Source: RUG12461 sp045657665 | GTDB taxonomy: Bacteria > Bacillota > Clostridia > Lachnospirales > Lachnospiraceae | Direction: 5' to 3' | Assembly: GCA_045657665.1 (NCBI GenBank) | Contig: JAZOTN010000021.1 | Span: 16,215-80,214 of the forward strand | DNA: 64,000 bases | Shown here: positions 24,775 to 34,006 of the stretch, in pieces | Numbering within the stretch: position 1 is the stretch's first letter | Layout: each line of letters opens with the position of its first letter | Notes under the pieces: model-generated | The model's database searches: none | Seen by the model: the letters and a program-made list of their open reading frames with translations, nothing else | Told to the model about the DNA's origin: nothing | Made by a program: the position numbers and the translations under genes

Positions 24775-25623
24775 TTATTCTTTTACGCCGCCAAGCGCCA
24801 CTCCGCCGACAATATACTTCGAAAGAATCAAGTATACGACGATAACCGGGAAGATCGAGAACGCGATCATCACGTAAACCTGGCCCATATCGAACTTGAG
24901 CCAGTCAGCTGCACGGAGCTGTGCAATCAGGATCGGAAGCGTCTTCTTCTTATCCGACTGCAGCACCAGTGCCGGAACGAAGTAATTGTTCCAGCTGCTG
25001 ACAAAGCTGAAGATTGCCTGTACCGCGATTGCCGGTTTCATAAGCGGAAGCACGATCGTGTTGAAGATGCGGAATTCTCCGGCACCGTCAATTCTGGCTG
25101 CCTCAACCAGCGAAATGGAAAGCGTTGAATCCATGTACTGCTTCAGGTAGAAGAATGTGATCGGAGCCGCAATAGCCGGCAGGATCAACGGCCAGAATGT
25201 ATCCGTCATGTGCATCTTATCGATCAACTGCAGAAAACCGAGAACTGTTACCTGCGTCGGAATCATCATGACCGCAAGGATAAAGGTGAACATGAATTTC
25301 TTCAGCTTGAAATTATATGCATGAATCGCATATGCAGTCATTGTGGAAAAGTAAACACACAATAATGCGGAACAAGCTGCAATGATGACACTGTTCAACA
25401 TACCGTTCAGAATCGGCAACGTTCCCGAAACCAGATTCTTCCAGTTTTCTATCAGATGCGTGCTCGGAATCGGCGTGAATCCGCTGCCGAGCTCGGAATT
25501 CGACCTCGTTGCATTAATGATCAGAATATAAAACCAAATCAGGCAGAAGAAGGAAATCAGAATCAGAACGACATACGCGATTACTCTTCTGGCGCCTACA
25601 CCAACACCTTTTTTCTCGTCCAT
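24775..25623 (-). CDS. Sugar ABC transporter permease (MalG type)
   Basis: The 282-residue permease has six predicted helices and the EAA loop EAARIDGAGEFRIFNTIVLPLMKPA that contacts the ATPase. The C-terminus ends in KYIVGGVALGGVKE, the usual MalG-type end. It sits 17 bp after its MalF-type partner. No ATPase gene lies in this locus, so a shared MsmX-type ATPase is expected, as in other Firmicutes CUT1 systems. Confidence 0.93.
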   Translation of the reverse strand: MDEKKGVGVGARRVIAYVVLILISFFCLIWFYILIINATRSNSELGSGFTPIPSTHLIENWKNLVSGTLPILNGMLNSVIIAACSALLCVYFSTMTAYAIHAYNFKLKKFMFTFILAVMMIPTQVTVLGFLQLIDKMHMTDTFWPLILPAIAAPITFFYLKQYMDSTLSISLVEAARIDGAGEFRIFNTIVLPLMKPAIAVQAIFSFVSSWNNYFVPALVLQSDKKKTLPILIAQLRAADWLKFDMGQVYVMIAFSIFPVIVVYLILSKYIVGGVALGGVKE

Positions 25624-25640
25624 ACGTGTTTTCCTCCTTT

Positions 25641-26558
25641 CTACTTTTTATTAATGGCTTTCCGGTTATCCGTAAACCGGAAGATGAGAAGACTCAGAAT
25701 ACCCGTGATCACAAACAGGAATACGGAAAGCGCACCACCCATACCATAGTTCTTACTGAACAGGTGCTTATTCAAGTACATGATCAGTGTCATGGACGAA
25801 CGCATCGGATCACCGGTACCGTTGGTCAGAATCTGCGGAACATCAAACATCTGCAGACCACCGATCAAAGATGTGACCATCACATAGATCAGGATCGGCC
25901 GAAGAAGCGGCAATGTGATCTTGAAAAATGTCTGGGTTGACGTCGCACCGTCTACGGATGCCGCTTCAAAGAGCGAAGGATCTATACCCATCATTCCTGC
26001 CATGAGAAGAATGGTCGTATTACCAAACCACATCAGCAGGTTCATGAGGGCGACCAGCCCGCGCACACTTCCGACATGCGACATAAAGCTGTACGGTTCA
26101 GCCAGAACACCCAGCTGCATCAGGATGGAGTTGATCGGGCCCGTATCCGCAAACAAAGTAAAGAATAACATAGCGAACGCGGAAGCCATGATCAGGTTCG
26201 GAAGATAGATGACCGTCTTAAAGAATCGCTGACATTTAAGACGAAGTGACGGATCCGAGAACCATGCTCCAAGGAGCAGGGAAATGAGGATCTGCGGAAC
26301 AAAGCCGAGTACCCACATGATCATCGTATTTCCGAAATACTTCCAAAGATCGGGTGTACTGAAGATCTGTTTATAATTCTCCAGTCCGATAAAGTTAGGA
26401 CCAACCTGTGTCAGTCCGGACCGGTAATTTTCAAAAAAACTGTTTGTAACTGTGCTGATCAGCGGGATCAGCTGAAAGACGATATAGATTACAATAAATG
26501 GAATAAGAAAGATATACCCCCACTTATTATATTTTACTACGTTGCTCCTTTTTTTCAT
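25641..26558 (-). CDS. Sugar ABC transporter permease (MalF type)
   Basis: The 305-residue permease has six helices and the EAA loop EAASVDGATSTQTFFKITLPLLRPI. I start it at ATG 26558, eight bases after GGGG. A TTG six bases upstream is in frame but is too close to the RBS. Upstream lies a strong hairpin that separates it from the lipoprotein gene. Confidence 0.92.
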   Translation of the reverse strand: MKKRSNVVKYNKWGYIFLIPFIVIYIVFQLIPLISTVTNSFFENYRSGLTQVGPNFIGLENYKQIFSTPDLWKYFGNTMIMWVLGFVPQILISLLLGAWFSDPSLRLKCQRFFKTVIYLPNLIMASAFAMLFFTLFADTGPINSILMQLGVLAEPYSFMSHVGSVRGLVALMNLLMWFGNTTILLMAGMMGIDPSLFEAASVDGATSTQTFFKITLPLLRPILIYVMVTSLIGGLQMFDVPQILTNGTGDPMRSSMTLIMYLNKHLFSKNYGMGGALSVFLFVITGILSLLIFRFTDNRKAINKK

Positions 26559-26574
26559 AAGCAATACCCCTTTG

Positions 26575-26625
26575 AAAAAGACCGCCTGCCTGACTAAGAT
26601 CAGGCAGGCGATATAAGGTCTTTTT
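26575..26625 (-). terminator. Hairpin between binding-protein and permease genes
   Basis: CGCCTGCCTG pairs perfectly with CAGGCAGGCG, enclosed by AAAAAGACC and GGTCTTTTT arms, with T-tract. Such hairpins act as partial terminators or mRNA stabilisers, giving more binding protein than permease. Confidence 0.8.
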
Positions 26626-26638
26626 AATTAAATGATGC

Positions 26639-28087
26639 TTAGTGGCTCAGTTCCGGATATTTCTCTTCTACTGCAGTATAGAACTGGTTAAGAGCATCTT
26701 CCTCAGAAGCGTTGCCTTCGAAGTAGTTCTTCATAGCTGCCTGGAATTCCTCGTTGCAGCCCTGATCATACGGAGAAAGGTTGGAAAGATCGATTCCCTC
26801 AGCACCTGCTGCAAGCTCAGCATACGGATTCTGTCCACCAAGAAGGTCGATGTTACCTTCGTCAGATCCTGCAAGATCAGCCAGTACGCTCTTGCTGTTT
26901 ACGCAATCGGAATCAGCTGTTGCGATCTCTTTGAGAACGTCCTTGTCGGTCGTCATGGTAAGGATGATGTCAGCTACGAGGCTCGGGTTGTCCGTACCGG
27001 TTGCTGCGCAGATCCATGTACCACCCCAGTAGTAAGACTGCGGGCCTTCGCAGAATCCCCAGCCGCCCTGGTTAGCAATGGTGCCTTCCTGGTCAGCGTC
27101 AAGGCAGAAGTTGAAGAACCAAGCGGGTCCGAAGTAGCAGAAGATCTTTCCTTCCGGCTTCTTGCCCTTTGCCCAGTCATCGCCCCACAGATCATAGGTG
27201 TTCTCACCCTTGTTGTCTACGAGCTCTTTGGAATCGTCTACCCATGCCTGCATGTTCGGATCGATTACGATCTTGCCGTCCTGTACCCACTTGCCGGATA
27301 CGTTGTTGCTGTATACACGATAGGTGTCATTTACGGAGCACATTGTGTAGCCCTTGTCAGCTGCTTTTGCTGCGGTCTCTTTGTATTTGGACCAGTCAGC
27401 AACTGCTGCCTGAACGTCAGCCGGATCATCGGAACCAAGGATTTCCTTTGCAGCTTCGCGGTTGTAGATCATACCAGCGGAGCATGCCTGCCAGGAAGAT
27501 CCCTTGAGGTTGCCGTTGCTGTCGGTAACGATGCTCTGGGTATATTCATACTGATCAGAAACATCTGCGTCCGTGATTCCAAGATCGGAAAGTGCCATTG
27601 CATAGTCGGTATCAACATACTTCAATGCGTAGTCAGCCTCAACCAGGAACAGGTCGATCTTGTCATCATCTGCTGCGCTTTCCTGCTTCAGGAGCGTCTC
27701 GTCAAGGTTGTTCTGATAAGCGTTGTCATCGGACGGAGTGATGTTCCAAACGACATTGACATCGCCGATCGTACCGTGAGTTCCGTCAACCTCTTCATAT
27801 CCCGGATAGTGATCCGTGATACGGCTCTTGAACTCTTCATTCCAGCAGTAGATGTTCAGGGTCGATCCCTCTGACAGAGCAGCATCCACGACTTCCTCTG
27901 CGACCTCTTCTTCAACTGCTTCCGATACAGCTTCCTCAACTACGGCTTCTGCCACAGCTTCCTCCACTGCTTCAGACACAGCTGCCTCTGCTGCCGCCTG
28001 GGCTGCTGCCTGGTTTGTGCCGCAACCTGCAAGCATAGAGCCTGCTACCGCTGCACAAAGTAATGCGCTGATAACTTTCTTTTTCAT
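26639..28087 (-). CDS. Sugar-binding lipoprotein of the ABC transporter
   Basis: The 482-residue extracellular solute-binding protein (family 1 type) has a lipoprotein signal peptide with lipobox LAGC at residues 19-22, so Cys22 is the lipidated N-terminus. A 45-residue spacer rich in Ala, Glu and Val (EEAVAEAVVEEAV-like) follows, then the two-domain binding fold with aromatic residues such as WNEEF, YYWGGTW and YDLWGDDW that would stack on sugar rings. Given the neighbouring cellobiose phosphorylase, cellobiose or short cello-oligosaccharides are likely ligands. AAAGGAGGAG precedes the ATG. Confidence 0.9.
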   Translation of the reverse strand: MKKKVISALLCAAVAGSMLAGCGTNQAAAQAAAEAAVSEAVEEAVAEAVVEEAVSEAVEEEVAEEVVDAALSEGSTLNIYCWNEEFKSRITDHYPGYEEVDGTHGTIGDVNVVWNITPSDDNAYQNNLDETLLKQESAADDDKIDLFLVEADYALKYVDTDYAMALSDLGITDADVSDQYEYTQSIVTDSNGNLKGSSWQACSAGMIYNREAAKEILGSDDPADVQAAVADWSKYKETAAKAADKGYTMCSVNDTYRVYSNNVSGKWVQDGKIVIDPNMQAWVDDSKELVDNKGENTYDLWGDDWAKGKKPEGKIFCYFGPAWFFNFCLDADQEGTIANQGGWGFCEGPQSYYWGGTWICAATGTDNPSLVADIILTMTTDKDVLKEIATADSDCVNSKSVLADLAGSDEGNIDLLGGQNPYAELAAGAEGIDLSNLSPYDQGCNEEFQAAMKNYFEGNASEEDALNQFYTAVEEKYPELSH

Positions 28088-28116
28088 TGCTGTTTCTCCT
28101 CCTTTTGAAGAAAATG

Positions 28117-29139
28117 TTATTGGTTCGAAGTTACCTCTCCTACCGATTCACCCGGTATTAAAGTTCCTTCTATAACGACTCTCTCAACGAGAGTTGTTTT
28201 CGGTTTTTCAATGAGACCGATGAGTCTCCGTGCCGCCTCTGCTCCGATAAGCTGTGTGTCCTGATGGATCGTCGTAAGCTTTGGTGAAAGGAGCTGGCTG
28301 AGTCTGGTTCCGTCGTATCCGGCAACCGAGATGTCTTTCGGAATCCGAAGATGCCTTCCGCGGATCACGTTCCGCCCTCCGATCAGTGCCGTATCGTCCG
28401 GATAAAGGATACAGGTGGGCGGGTTCGGAAGATCCAGAAGCTTTTCGGTTGCCTCCGCTGCACCTTCCACTTTGAGGTACTCACCGGTCCTAATATATTC
28501 CTCCGGGATCTGGAGTCCGAGTTCCTCGCATATCCTCCGGAAAGTAATGACCCTTTCCCTTGTCACGTAGGAATAATCCTCTCCGTGGATGTATGCGATC
28601 CTTCTGTGTCCTTTTTTATATATGTAACGAACCAGGTCTTCGATTCCCTTGACGTTGTTGGAACTCACTGCCGGGCAGCTCTGGTGTACGTAATCGATGG
28701 TTGCTTTCGGGATGGAGCTGTTGAGAAGTTCGATCACCTCAGGATCGTTCCAGTCCGCACATACGATCATCACACCTTCGAAATTCCGGTATCTCACATG
28801 ATCAATGTAGGAAAGCTCTCTTTTTTCGAAGCGGTTGTTAATGAAAGAAATATCGTAACCTCTCTTTTCCGCTTCTTCTTTAAAACCCTCCAGCACTCCG
28901 GAAAAGTACTCATGTGTCAGTCCGCTTCCGGCGTCATCCTTGAACAGCACTCCGATATTGTAGGATCTTCTCGTTTTCAGTGCCCGTGCCGCCGCGTTCG
29001 GATAATAACCCATCTCCTTTGCCGCGCTGCGAACTCTCTCTTTGGTTTCTGTGCCGATATCCTTTTGATCATTCAGCGCCTTGCTGACAGTAGCGACCGA
29101 CACGCCGCATTTTTTTGCTATATCCTTGAGAGAAGTCAT
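28117..29139 (-). CDS. LacI-family regulator of the cellobiose locus
   Basis: From ATG 29139 the protein is 340 residues. Residues 3-21 form the helix-turn-helix (DIAKKCGVSVATVSKALN), followed by the hinge (AARALKTRR) and a periplasmic-binding-type effector domain. The start is chosen because the HTH begins directly there and AAGGA lies upstream; the frame remains open for 58 codons beyond without an RBS. It is first in the operon LacI-lipoprotein-permease-permease and divergent from the GH94 gene. Two copies of a 15-bp element, one in each promoter region, suggest that it controls both directions, probably with cellobiose as inducer. Confidence 0.93.
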   Translation of the reverse strand: MTSLKDIAKKCGVSVATVSKALNDQKDIGTETKERVRSAAKEMGYYPNAAARALKTRRSYNIGVLFKDDAGSGLTHEYFSGVLEGFKEEAEKRGYDISFINNRFEKRELSYIDHVRYRNFEGVMIVCADWNDPEVIELLNSSIPKATIDYVHQSCPAVSSNNVKGIEDLVRYIYKKGHRRIAYIHGEDYSYVTRERVITFRRICEELGLQIPEEYIRTGEYLKVEGAAEATEKLLDLPNPPTCILYPDDTALIGGRNVIRGRHLRIPKDISVAGYDGTRLSQLLSPKLTTIHQDTQLIGAEAARRLIGLIEKPKTTLVERVVIEGTLIPGESVGEVTSNQ

Positions 29140-29166
29140 CTTGGTTAAGTTCCTTTTTCGAAAAAC

Positions 29167-29181
29167 GCTTAATCGTTTTCG
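29167..29181. promoter_or_regulatory. Candidate LacI operator, copy 1
   Basis: GCTTAATCGTTTTCG lies just after the -10 of the regulator's own promoter. The centre AATCGTTT has the CG-centred form of LacI-family operators. An identical copy is at 29341-29355. Confidence 0.65.
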
Positions 29182-29188
29182 TGTTTTC

Positions 29189-29217
29189 ACTATAATACTT
29201 TCGTTACGAAAAAGCAA
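29189..29217 (-). promoter_or_regulatory. Promoter of the LacI-transport operon
   Basis: On the minus strand TTGCTT and TATAGT (29189-29194) are 17 bp apart. The spacer contains the near-perfect palindrome TTTCGTTACGAAA (29199-29211), a second type of candidate operator. Confidence 0.6.
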
Positions 29218-29291
29218 CCGCTTTTTTTCATTTTGCCAAAATATCCAGTTTTGCTTTCTGGTTTTTGTGCACAATGTATAAGCATTTTTTC

Positions 29292-29320
29292 TTGCAATTT
29301 GAGAAAACGCCACGTATACT
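29292..29320 (+). promoter_or_regulatory. Promoter of the cellobiose phosphorylase gene
   Basis: TTGCAA (29292-29297) and TATACT (29315-29320) are 17 bp apart. Transcription would start near 29327, and operator copy 2 lies 14 bases downstream, where a bound repressor would block elongation or initiation. Confidence 0.75.
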
Positions 29321-29340
29321 CATTATTAAGTTATCTTTAT

Positions 29341-29355
29341 GCTTAATCGTTTTCG
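29341..29355. promoter_or_regulatory. Candidate LacI operator, copy 2
   Basis: Identical 15-bp copy of the element at 29167-29181, placed in the leader of the GH94 gene. The two copies are 174 bp apart, suitable for looping by a tetrameric repressor. Confidence 0.65.
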
Positions 29356-29395
29356 ATTTCATCAAATTCTATTATGTATTGAGGAGGGTAAACCC

Positions 29396-31843
29396 ATGAA
29401 ATTCGGACATTTTGATGATGCTGCGAAAGAATATGTCATCACTTCCCCAAAGACCCCGCTTCCCTGGATCAATTACCTCGGCTGCGAAAACTTCTTTTCT
29501 CTGATCAGCAATACCGGAGGCGGTTACAGCTTCTTCCGTGATGCAAAACTGCTCCGGATCACAAGATACCGCTATAATAACGTTCCGTTGGATTCAAACG
29601 GGCATTACTACTATATTAAGGATGGCGATACTATCTGGAACCCCGGCTGGATGCCCAGCAAGACTGAACTGGATTCCTATGAATGCCGCCACGGCATGGG
29701 CTATTCCGTATATACCGGCGAGAAAAATGCCCTCCGCACATCCGTCACGGCCTTTGTTCCGATCGGCGACACCTGCGAGATCAATAAAGTAAGTCTAACC
29801 AACACAGGCAGTTCCGAAAAGAACGTTGATCTGTTTTCGTATGTAGAGTTCTGTCTCTGGAATGCCATGGATGACATGACCAATTTCCAGCGTAACTACA
29901 GCACCGGCGAGGTTGAGATCCATGACAACGGACAGGAGATCTTCCACAAGACCGAGTACCGCGAAAGAAGAAACCATTTTGCAACTTATGTGGTAAATGC
30001 TCCTGTGGATGGATTTGACACTGATCAGGACAGCTTCCTCGGAAGCTACGGAGAAAACAGTTCTCCCGAAGTCGTCAGAACCGGTGTTTCGAAAAACTCC
30101 GTTGCATCCGGCTGGCATCCGATCGGCTCGCACCATATCAAGGTTTCGCTTGCACCCGGAGAAACAAAGACCTACATCTTCACACTCGGTTACATTGAAA
30201 ACCCTGTAGAGGAAAAATGGGAAGGTCGTCCCGAAGACGGAAAAGTAAACTGGAAGCGCGCGGATGAAATGCGCCGCCGCTATGATACGGAAGAGAAGGT
30301 TGACGCTGCTTTTGATAAGCTCCGCGAATACTGGAACGGTCTTCTTTCCCACTTTACCGTCAAGTCCGACGAAGAAAAACTTGACCGAATGGTTAACATC
30401 TGGCATCAGTACCAGTGCATGGTCACCTTTAACATGTCACGTTCGGCTTCCTATTATGAATCCGGTATCGGACGCGGCATGGGCTTCCGTGATTCCTGTC
30501 AGGATCTCCTCGGATTTGTTCACCTGATCCCGGACCGCGCAAGAGAGCGTCTCATTGACATTGCTTCCACGCAATTCCCGGACGGCTCTGCTTACCATCA
30601 GTATCAGCCACTCACCAAGAAGGGCAACTCCGATATCGGTTCCGGCTTCAATGATGATCCGCTCTGGCTGATCGCAGGTACTGCTGCTTATATCAAAGAA
30701 ACCGGAGACTATACCATTCTGGATGAAAAAACACCCTGGGACAGCGACCCGGACAATGCTGCCGACTTCATGGAGCATCTCCGCCGCTCCTTCAACTATA
30801 CGGCATCGCATCTCGGACCGCATAACCTGCCGCTGATCGGCCGCGCAGACTGGAATGACTGCCTGAATCTGAACTGCTTTTCTACGGAGCCCGGCGAATC
30901 CTTCCAGACCTTCGGTCCCTCGGAAGGACCGAACGCAGAATCCGTTTTCATCGCAGGCATGTTCGTCAAATACGGGAAAGACTGGGTGCAGATCTTAAAA
31001 CACAGAGGTCTTGACGATGAGGCCAGCGCTGCGGAGAACGAGATCAAAAAGATGGAAGAGACTGTTCTTCATGCAGGATGGGACGGAGAATGGTTCCTCC
31101 GCGCTTACGATCACTATCAGAATAAGATCGGCTCCAAAGACTGCGACGAAGGGAAGATCTTCATTGAGCCTCAGGGCTTCTGCGTTATGGCAGAGATCGG
31201 CTTAAACGACGGCAAGTGTCTCGCAGCCATGGAATCTGTCGAGAAACATCTGGACACGAAATACGGCATTGTGCTTCTGCAACCGCCATATCTTAAATAT
31301 CATGTGGAACTCGGAGAGATCAGTTCTTATCCGCCCGGATACAAAGAGAACGCAGGTATCTTCTGCCACAACAACCCCTGGATCTCTATCGCGGAAACCG
31401 TAGTCGGAAGAGGCAACCGTGCATGGCAGGTATACACCCGCACCTGTCCCGCATATATCGAGGACATCAGCGAGATCCACCGCACGGAACCTTATGTATA
31501 CTCCCAGATGATCGCAGGAAAAGATGCTGCAAACTTCGGCGAGGCGAAAAACAGCTGGCTGACCGGAACAGCAGCTTGGACATTCCTCGATGTATCACAG
31601 TACATACTCGGTATCCGTCCCGATTATGACGGGCTCACCATTGATCCGTGTATCCCGTCCACATTAAAGGGCTTCACGGCAAAACGTGATTTCCGCGGAA
31701 CCACCTATCACATTACCGTCAAAAACGAAAACGGCTCCGAAAAAGGCGTGAAAAAGATGCTTGTCGACGGAGCAGAGGTTTCCGGAAATACGATCCCGCT
31801 CTCCCCGGACAAGAAAGAGGTGAACGTCGAGGTCATTATGTAA
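29396..31843 (+). CDS. Cellobiose phosphorylase-like enzyme (GH94)
   Basis: The 815-residue cytosolic enzyme matches GH94 cellobiose phosphorylases in length and layout: an N-terminal beta-sandwich (FGHFDDAAKEYVITSPKTPLPWINYLG), a linker, the (alpha/alpha)6 catalytic barrel and a C-terminal jelly roll. The general acid lies in the DWND motif (residues 485-488), preceded by RAD and followed by C. It phosphorolyses cellobiose to glucose 1-phosphate and glucose, saving one ATP per disaccharide. Start 29396 is set by GAGGAGGG seven bases upstream; an ATG at 29339 overlaps the operator and lacks an RBS. A different beta-glucoside (cellodextrin, laminaribiose) remains possible. Confidence 0.93.
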   Translation: MKFGHFDDAAKEYVITSPKTPLPWINYLGCENFFSLISNTGGGYSFFRDAKLLRITRYRYNNVPLDSNGHYYYIKDGDTIWNPGWMPSKTELDSYECRHGMGYSVYTGEKNALRTSVTAFVPIGDTCEINKVSLTNTGSSEKNVDLFSYVEFCLWNAMDDMTNFQRNYSTGEVEIHDNGQEIFHKTEYRERRNHFATYVVNAPVDGFDTDQDSFLGSYGENSSPEVVRTGVSKNSVASGWHPIGSHHIKVSLAPGETKTYIFTLGYIENPVEEKWEGRPEDGKVNWKRADEMRRRYDTEEKVDAAFDKLREYWNGLLSHFTVKSDEEKLDRMVNIWHQYQCMVTFNMSRSASYYESGIGRGMGFRDSCQDLLGFVHLIPDRARERLIDIASTQFPDGSAYHQYQPLTKKGNSDIGSGFNDDPLWLIAGTAAYIKETGDYTILDEKTPWDSDPDNAADFMEHLRRSFNYTASHLGPHNLPLIGRADWNDCLNLNCFSTEPGESFQTFGPSEGPNAESVFIAGMFVKYGKDWVQILKHRGLDDEASAAENEIKKMEETVLHAGWDGEWFLRAYDHYQNKIGSKDCDEGKIFIEPQGFCVMAEIGLNDGKCLAAMESVEKHLDTKYGIVLLQPPYLKYHVELGEISSYPPGYKENAGIFCHNNPWISIAETVVGRGNRAWQVYTRTCPAYIEDISEIHRTEPYVYSQMIAGKDAANFGEAKNSWLTGTAAWTFLDVSQYILGIRPDYDGLTIDPCIPSTLKGFTAKRDFRGTTYHITVKNENGSEKGVKKMLVDGAEVSGNTIPLSPDKKEVNVEVIM

Positions 31844-31856
31844 GCTCCCAAAAAAG

Positions 31857-31898
31857 ATGCCCCCGCAGTTTTTTATAACTGCGAGGGCGCTTTTTTTC
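31857..31898. terminator. Terminator after the phosphorylase gene
   Basis: GCCCCCGCAGTT pairs with AACTGCGAGGGC and is followed by seven T. It lies between convergent genes and could act in both directions. Confidence 0.85.
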
Positions 31899-31924
31899 TG
31901 TCTGGTTTTAATCCCGGATCTGTT

Positions 31925-32644
31925 TTATTTTTCTTTTTCTTTTTCCTTTTCCTTATGTGCAGCCAGATTCATGTATACGATCGCTGCAAGAAGTGCACCC
32001 ACAAGCGGTCCTACGATGAAAATCCAGACCTGGGTGAGCGCTTCCATGTTTCCGTCAAAAACAGCGGCAAAAACAGCCGGAGCGATAGAACGCGCCGGAT
32101 TCACGGAAGTACCGGTGAGACCGATCCCGAAAATATGCACGAACGTCAGCGTCAGACCGATGATGAGACCGCCGAAAGAACCATGTTTCGCTTTCTTGTC
32201 CGTTACTCCGAGGATCGTCAGCACGAAGATAAACGTCAGGATGCATTCCACAATAAGTCCCGCGATGATACTGCCGTTCACACCGGAAAGACCGTTGGAG
32301 CCGAATCCGCCTGTCATATCCGGCACATAACCGACTCTGAAGATAACAACCAGAAGTCCGCTTCCGATAAAACCGCCGATGACCTGTGCGATCACATACT
32401 GAATGAACTCACTGAATGTCATCCCGCCGGAAAGCAGTACCCCGAAAGATACCGCGGGGTTGATATGGCACCCCGATACGTTTCCGATACAGTAAGCCAT
32501 GGCCACGATCGAAAGACCAAATGCCAGCGCCGTCAAAAGATATCCGGATCCGGCAGCCGAGTCACATCCGACAAGCATAGCCGTCCCGCAGCCCATAAAC
32601 ACAAGAACTGCTGTTCCGATCATTTCTGCTATAAACTTTTTCAT
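31925..32644 (-). CDS. Aquaporin/glycerol facilitator family channel (MIP)
   Basis: The 239-residue protein has six helices and both NPA motifs (HINPAVSFG and VNPARSIAP). The first loop and the following Arg fit water-type aquaporins (AqpZ-like) more than GlpF, which usually has a longer loop E. The N-terminus MKKFIAEMIGTAVLVFMGCG is typical. The C-terminus ends in an unusual KEKEKEKEKEK tail, a charged cytosolic extension. Monocistronic, with TGATATG-like spacing absent and AGGAGGAAAA before ATG. Confidence 0.93.
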   Translation of the reverse strand: MKKFIAEMIGTAVLVFMGCGTAMLVGCDSAAGSGYLLTALAFGLSIVAMAYCIGNVSGCHINPAVSFGVLLSGGMTFSEFIQYVIAQVIGGFIGSGLLVVIFRVGYVPDMTGGFGSNGLSGVNGSIIAGLIVECILTFIFVLTILGVTDKKAKHGSFGGLIIGLTLTFVHIFGIGLTGTSVNPARSIAPAVFAAVFDGNMEALTQVWIFIVGPLVGALLAAIVYMNLAAHKEKEKEKEK

Positions 32645-32699
32645 GTTACATTTTCCTCCTCATTTTGTTTTGTGTATCATAAACGGTTTCCGTTTACAA

Positions 32700-33989
32700 T
32701 CAGTTCTTCGGGATCATCTTTTCCATCCCGCCCATATATGGCTGAAGAACCTTCGGGATATTGACACTTCCGTCCGCATTCAGGTTGTTCTCGAGAAAAG
32801 CGATCAACATACGTGGCGGAGCAACAACCGTATTGTTCAGCGTATGAGCAAAATACTTATTCCCGTCCGCCGCCTTTACACGGATCTTGAGACGCCTTGC
32901 CTGCGCATCGCCGAGATTGGAGCAGCTTCCCACCTCAAAATACTTCTGCTGACGGGGTGACCACGCCTCCACATCGCAGGATTTTACCTTGAGATCTGCC
33001 AGATCACCGGAGCAGCATTCCAGTGTGCGAACCGGTATATCGAGACTCCGGAAAAGATCCACCGTATTCTTCCAGAGCTGCTCATACCATTTCGGCGATT
33101 CCTCCGGCTTGCAGACAACGATCATTTCCTGCTTCTCAAACTGATGGATCCGGTACACACCGCGCTCCTCAATCCCGTGCGCCCCCTTTTCCTTCCGGAA
33201 GCAGGGTGAATAACTCGTCAGGGTATACGGCAGTTTCTCCTCGTCATTCAGTGTATCGATAAATTTCCCGATCATGGAGTGCTCCGAAGTACCGATCAGG
33301 TAAAGATCCTCTCCTTCGATCTTGTACATCATCGCGTCCATTTCTTCAAAGCTCATGACACCTGTCACCACATTTGAGCGGATCATGAACGGCGGTACAC
33401 AATATGTGAATCCTCGTCCGATCATAAAGTCTCTGGCATACGCGATAACGGATGAATGAAGACGAGCGATATCGCCCATCAGATAATAGAATCCGTTTCC
33501 CGCCACTTTTCCGGCCGCCTCAAAATCCACACCGTCAAACCGCGCCATGATGTCCGTGTGATAGGGAATTTCGAAATCCGGTGTCACCGGATCTCCGAAG
33601 CGCTCGATCTCCACATTGGCACTGTCATCCGGACCGATCGGTACGGATGGATCGATGATGTTCGGGATCGTCATCATGCGTTTTGTGACTTCTTCGTTGT
33701 ATTCTTTTTCCTGCTCTTCCAGATTTGCAAGCCGCTCTGCCTGGGCATTCACCTCAGCCTTTATCTTTTCCGCCTCATCTTTTTTGCCCTGACCCATCAG
33801 CTGACCGATCTGCTTGGACAGCTTGTTCCGGTTTGCGCGAAGATCATCTGCTTCCTGTTTTGCCGCTCTCGCCTTCTGGTCAAGATCGATCACCTCATCT
33901 ACAAGCTTGAGCTTATGTTCCTGATATTTTTTTCGGATGTTTTCTTTTACCGCCTCCGGATTCTCCCGGAGAAATTTAATGTCTATCAT
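32700..33989 (-). CDS. serS: Seryl-tRNA synthetase
   Basis: The 429-residue class II synthetase begins MIDIKFLRENPEAVKENIRKK, carries the N-terminal coiled-coil arm (about 30-110, LVDEVIDLDQKARAAKQEAD onward), motif 2 (FRKEKGAHGIEERGVYRIHQF) and motif 3 near the C-terminus (NTVVAPPRMLIAFLEN). It charges tRNA-Ser. It follows glyA by 17 bp, so serine activation and serine-glycine interconversion are co-transcribed. I looked for a T-box leader and found none. Confidence 0.97.
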   Translation of the reverse strand: MIDIKFLRENPEAVKENIRKKYQEHKLKLVDEVIDLDQKARAAKQEADDLRANRNKLSKQIGQLMGQGKKDEAEKIKAEVNAQAERLANLEEQEKEYNEEVTKRMMTIPNIIDPSVPIGPDDSANVEIERFGDPVTPDFEIPYHTDIMARFDGVDFEAAGKVAGNGFYYLMGDIARLHSSVIAYARDFMIGRGFTYCVPPFMIRSNVVTGVMSFEEMDAMMYKIEGEDLYLIGTSEHSMIGKFIDTLNDEEKLPYTLTSYSPCFRKEKGAHGIEERGVYRIHQFEKQEMIVVCKPEESPKWYEQLWKNTVDLFRSLDIPVRTLECCSGDLADLKVKSCDVEAWSPRQQKYFEVGSCSNLGDAQARRLKIRVKAADGNKYFAHTLNNTVVAPPRMLIAFLENNLNADGSVNIPKVLQPYMGGMEKMIPKN

Positions 33990-34006
33990 AGCCGGCTCCT
34001 TTTTTA

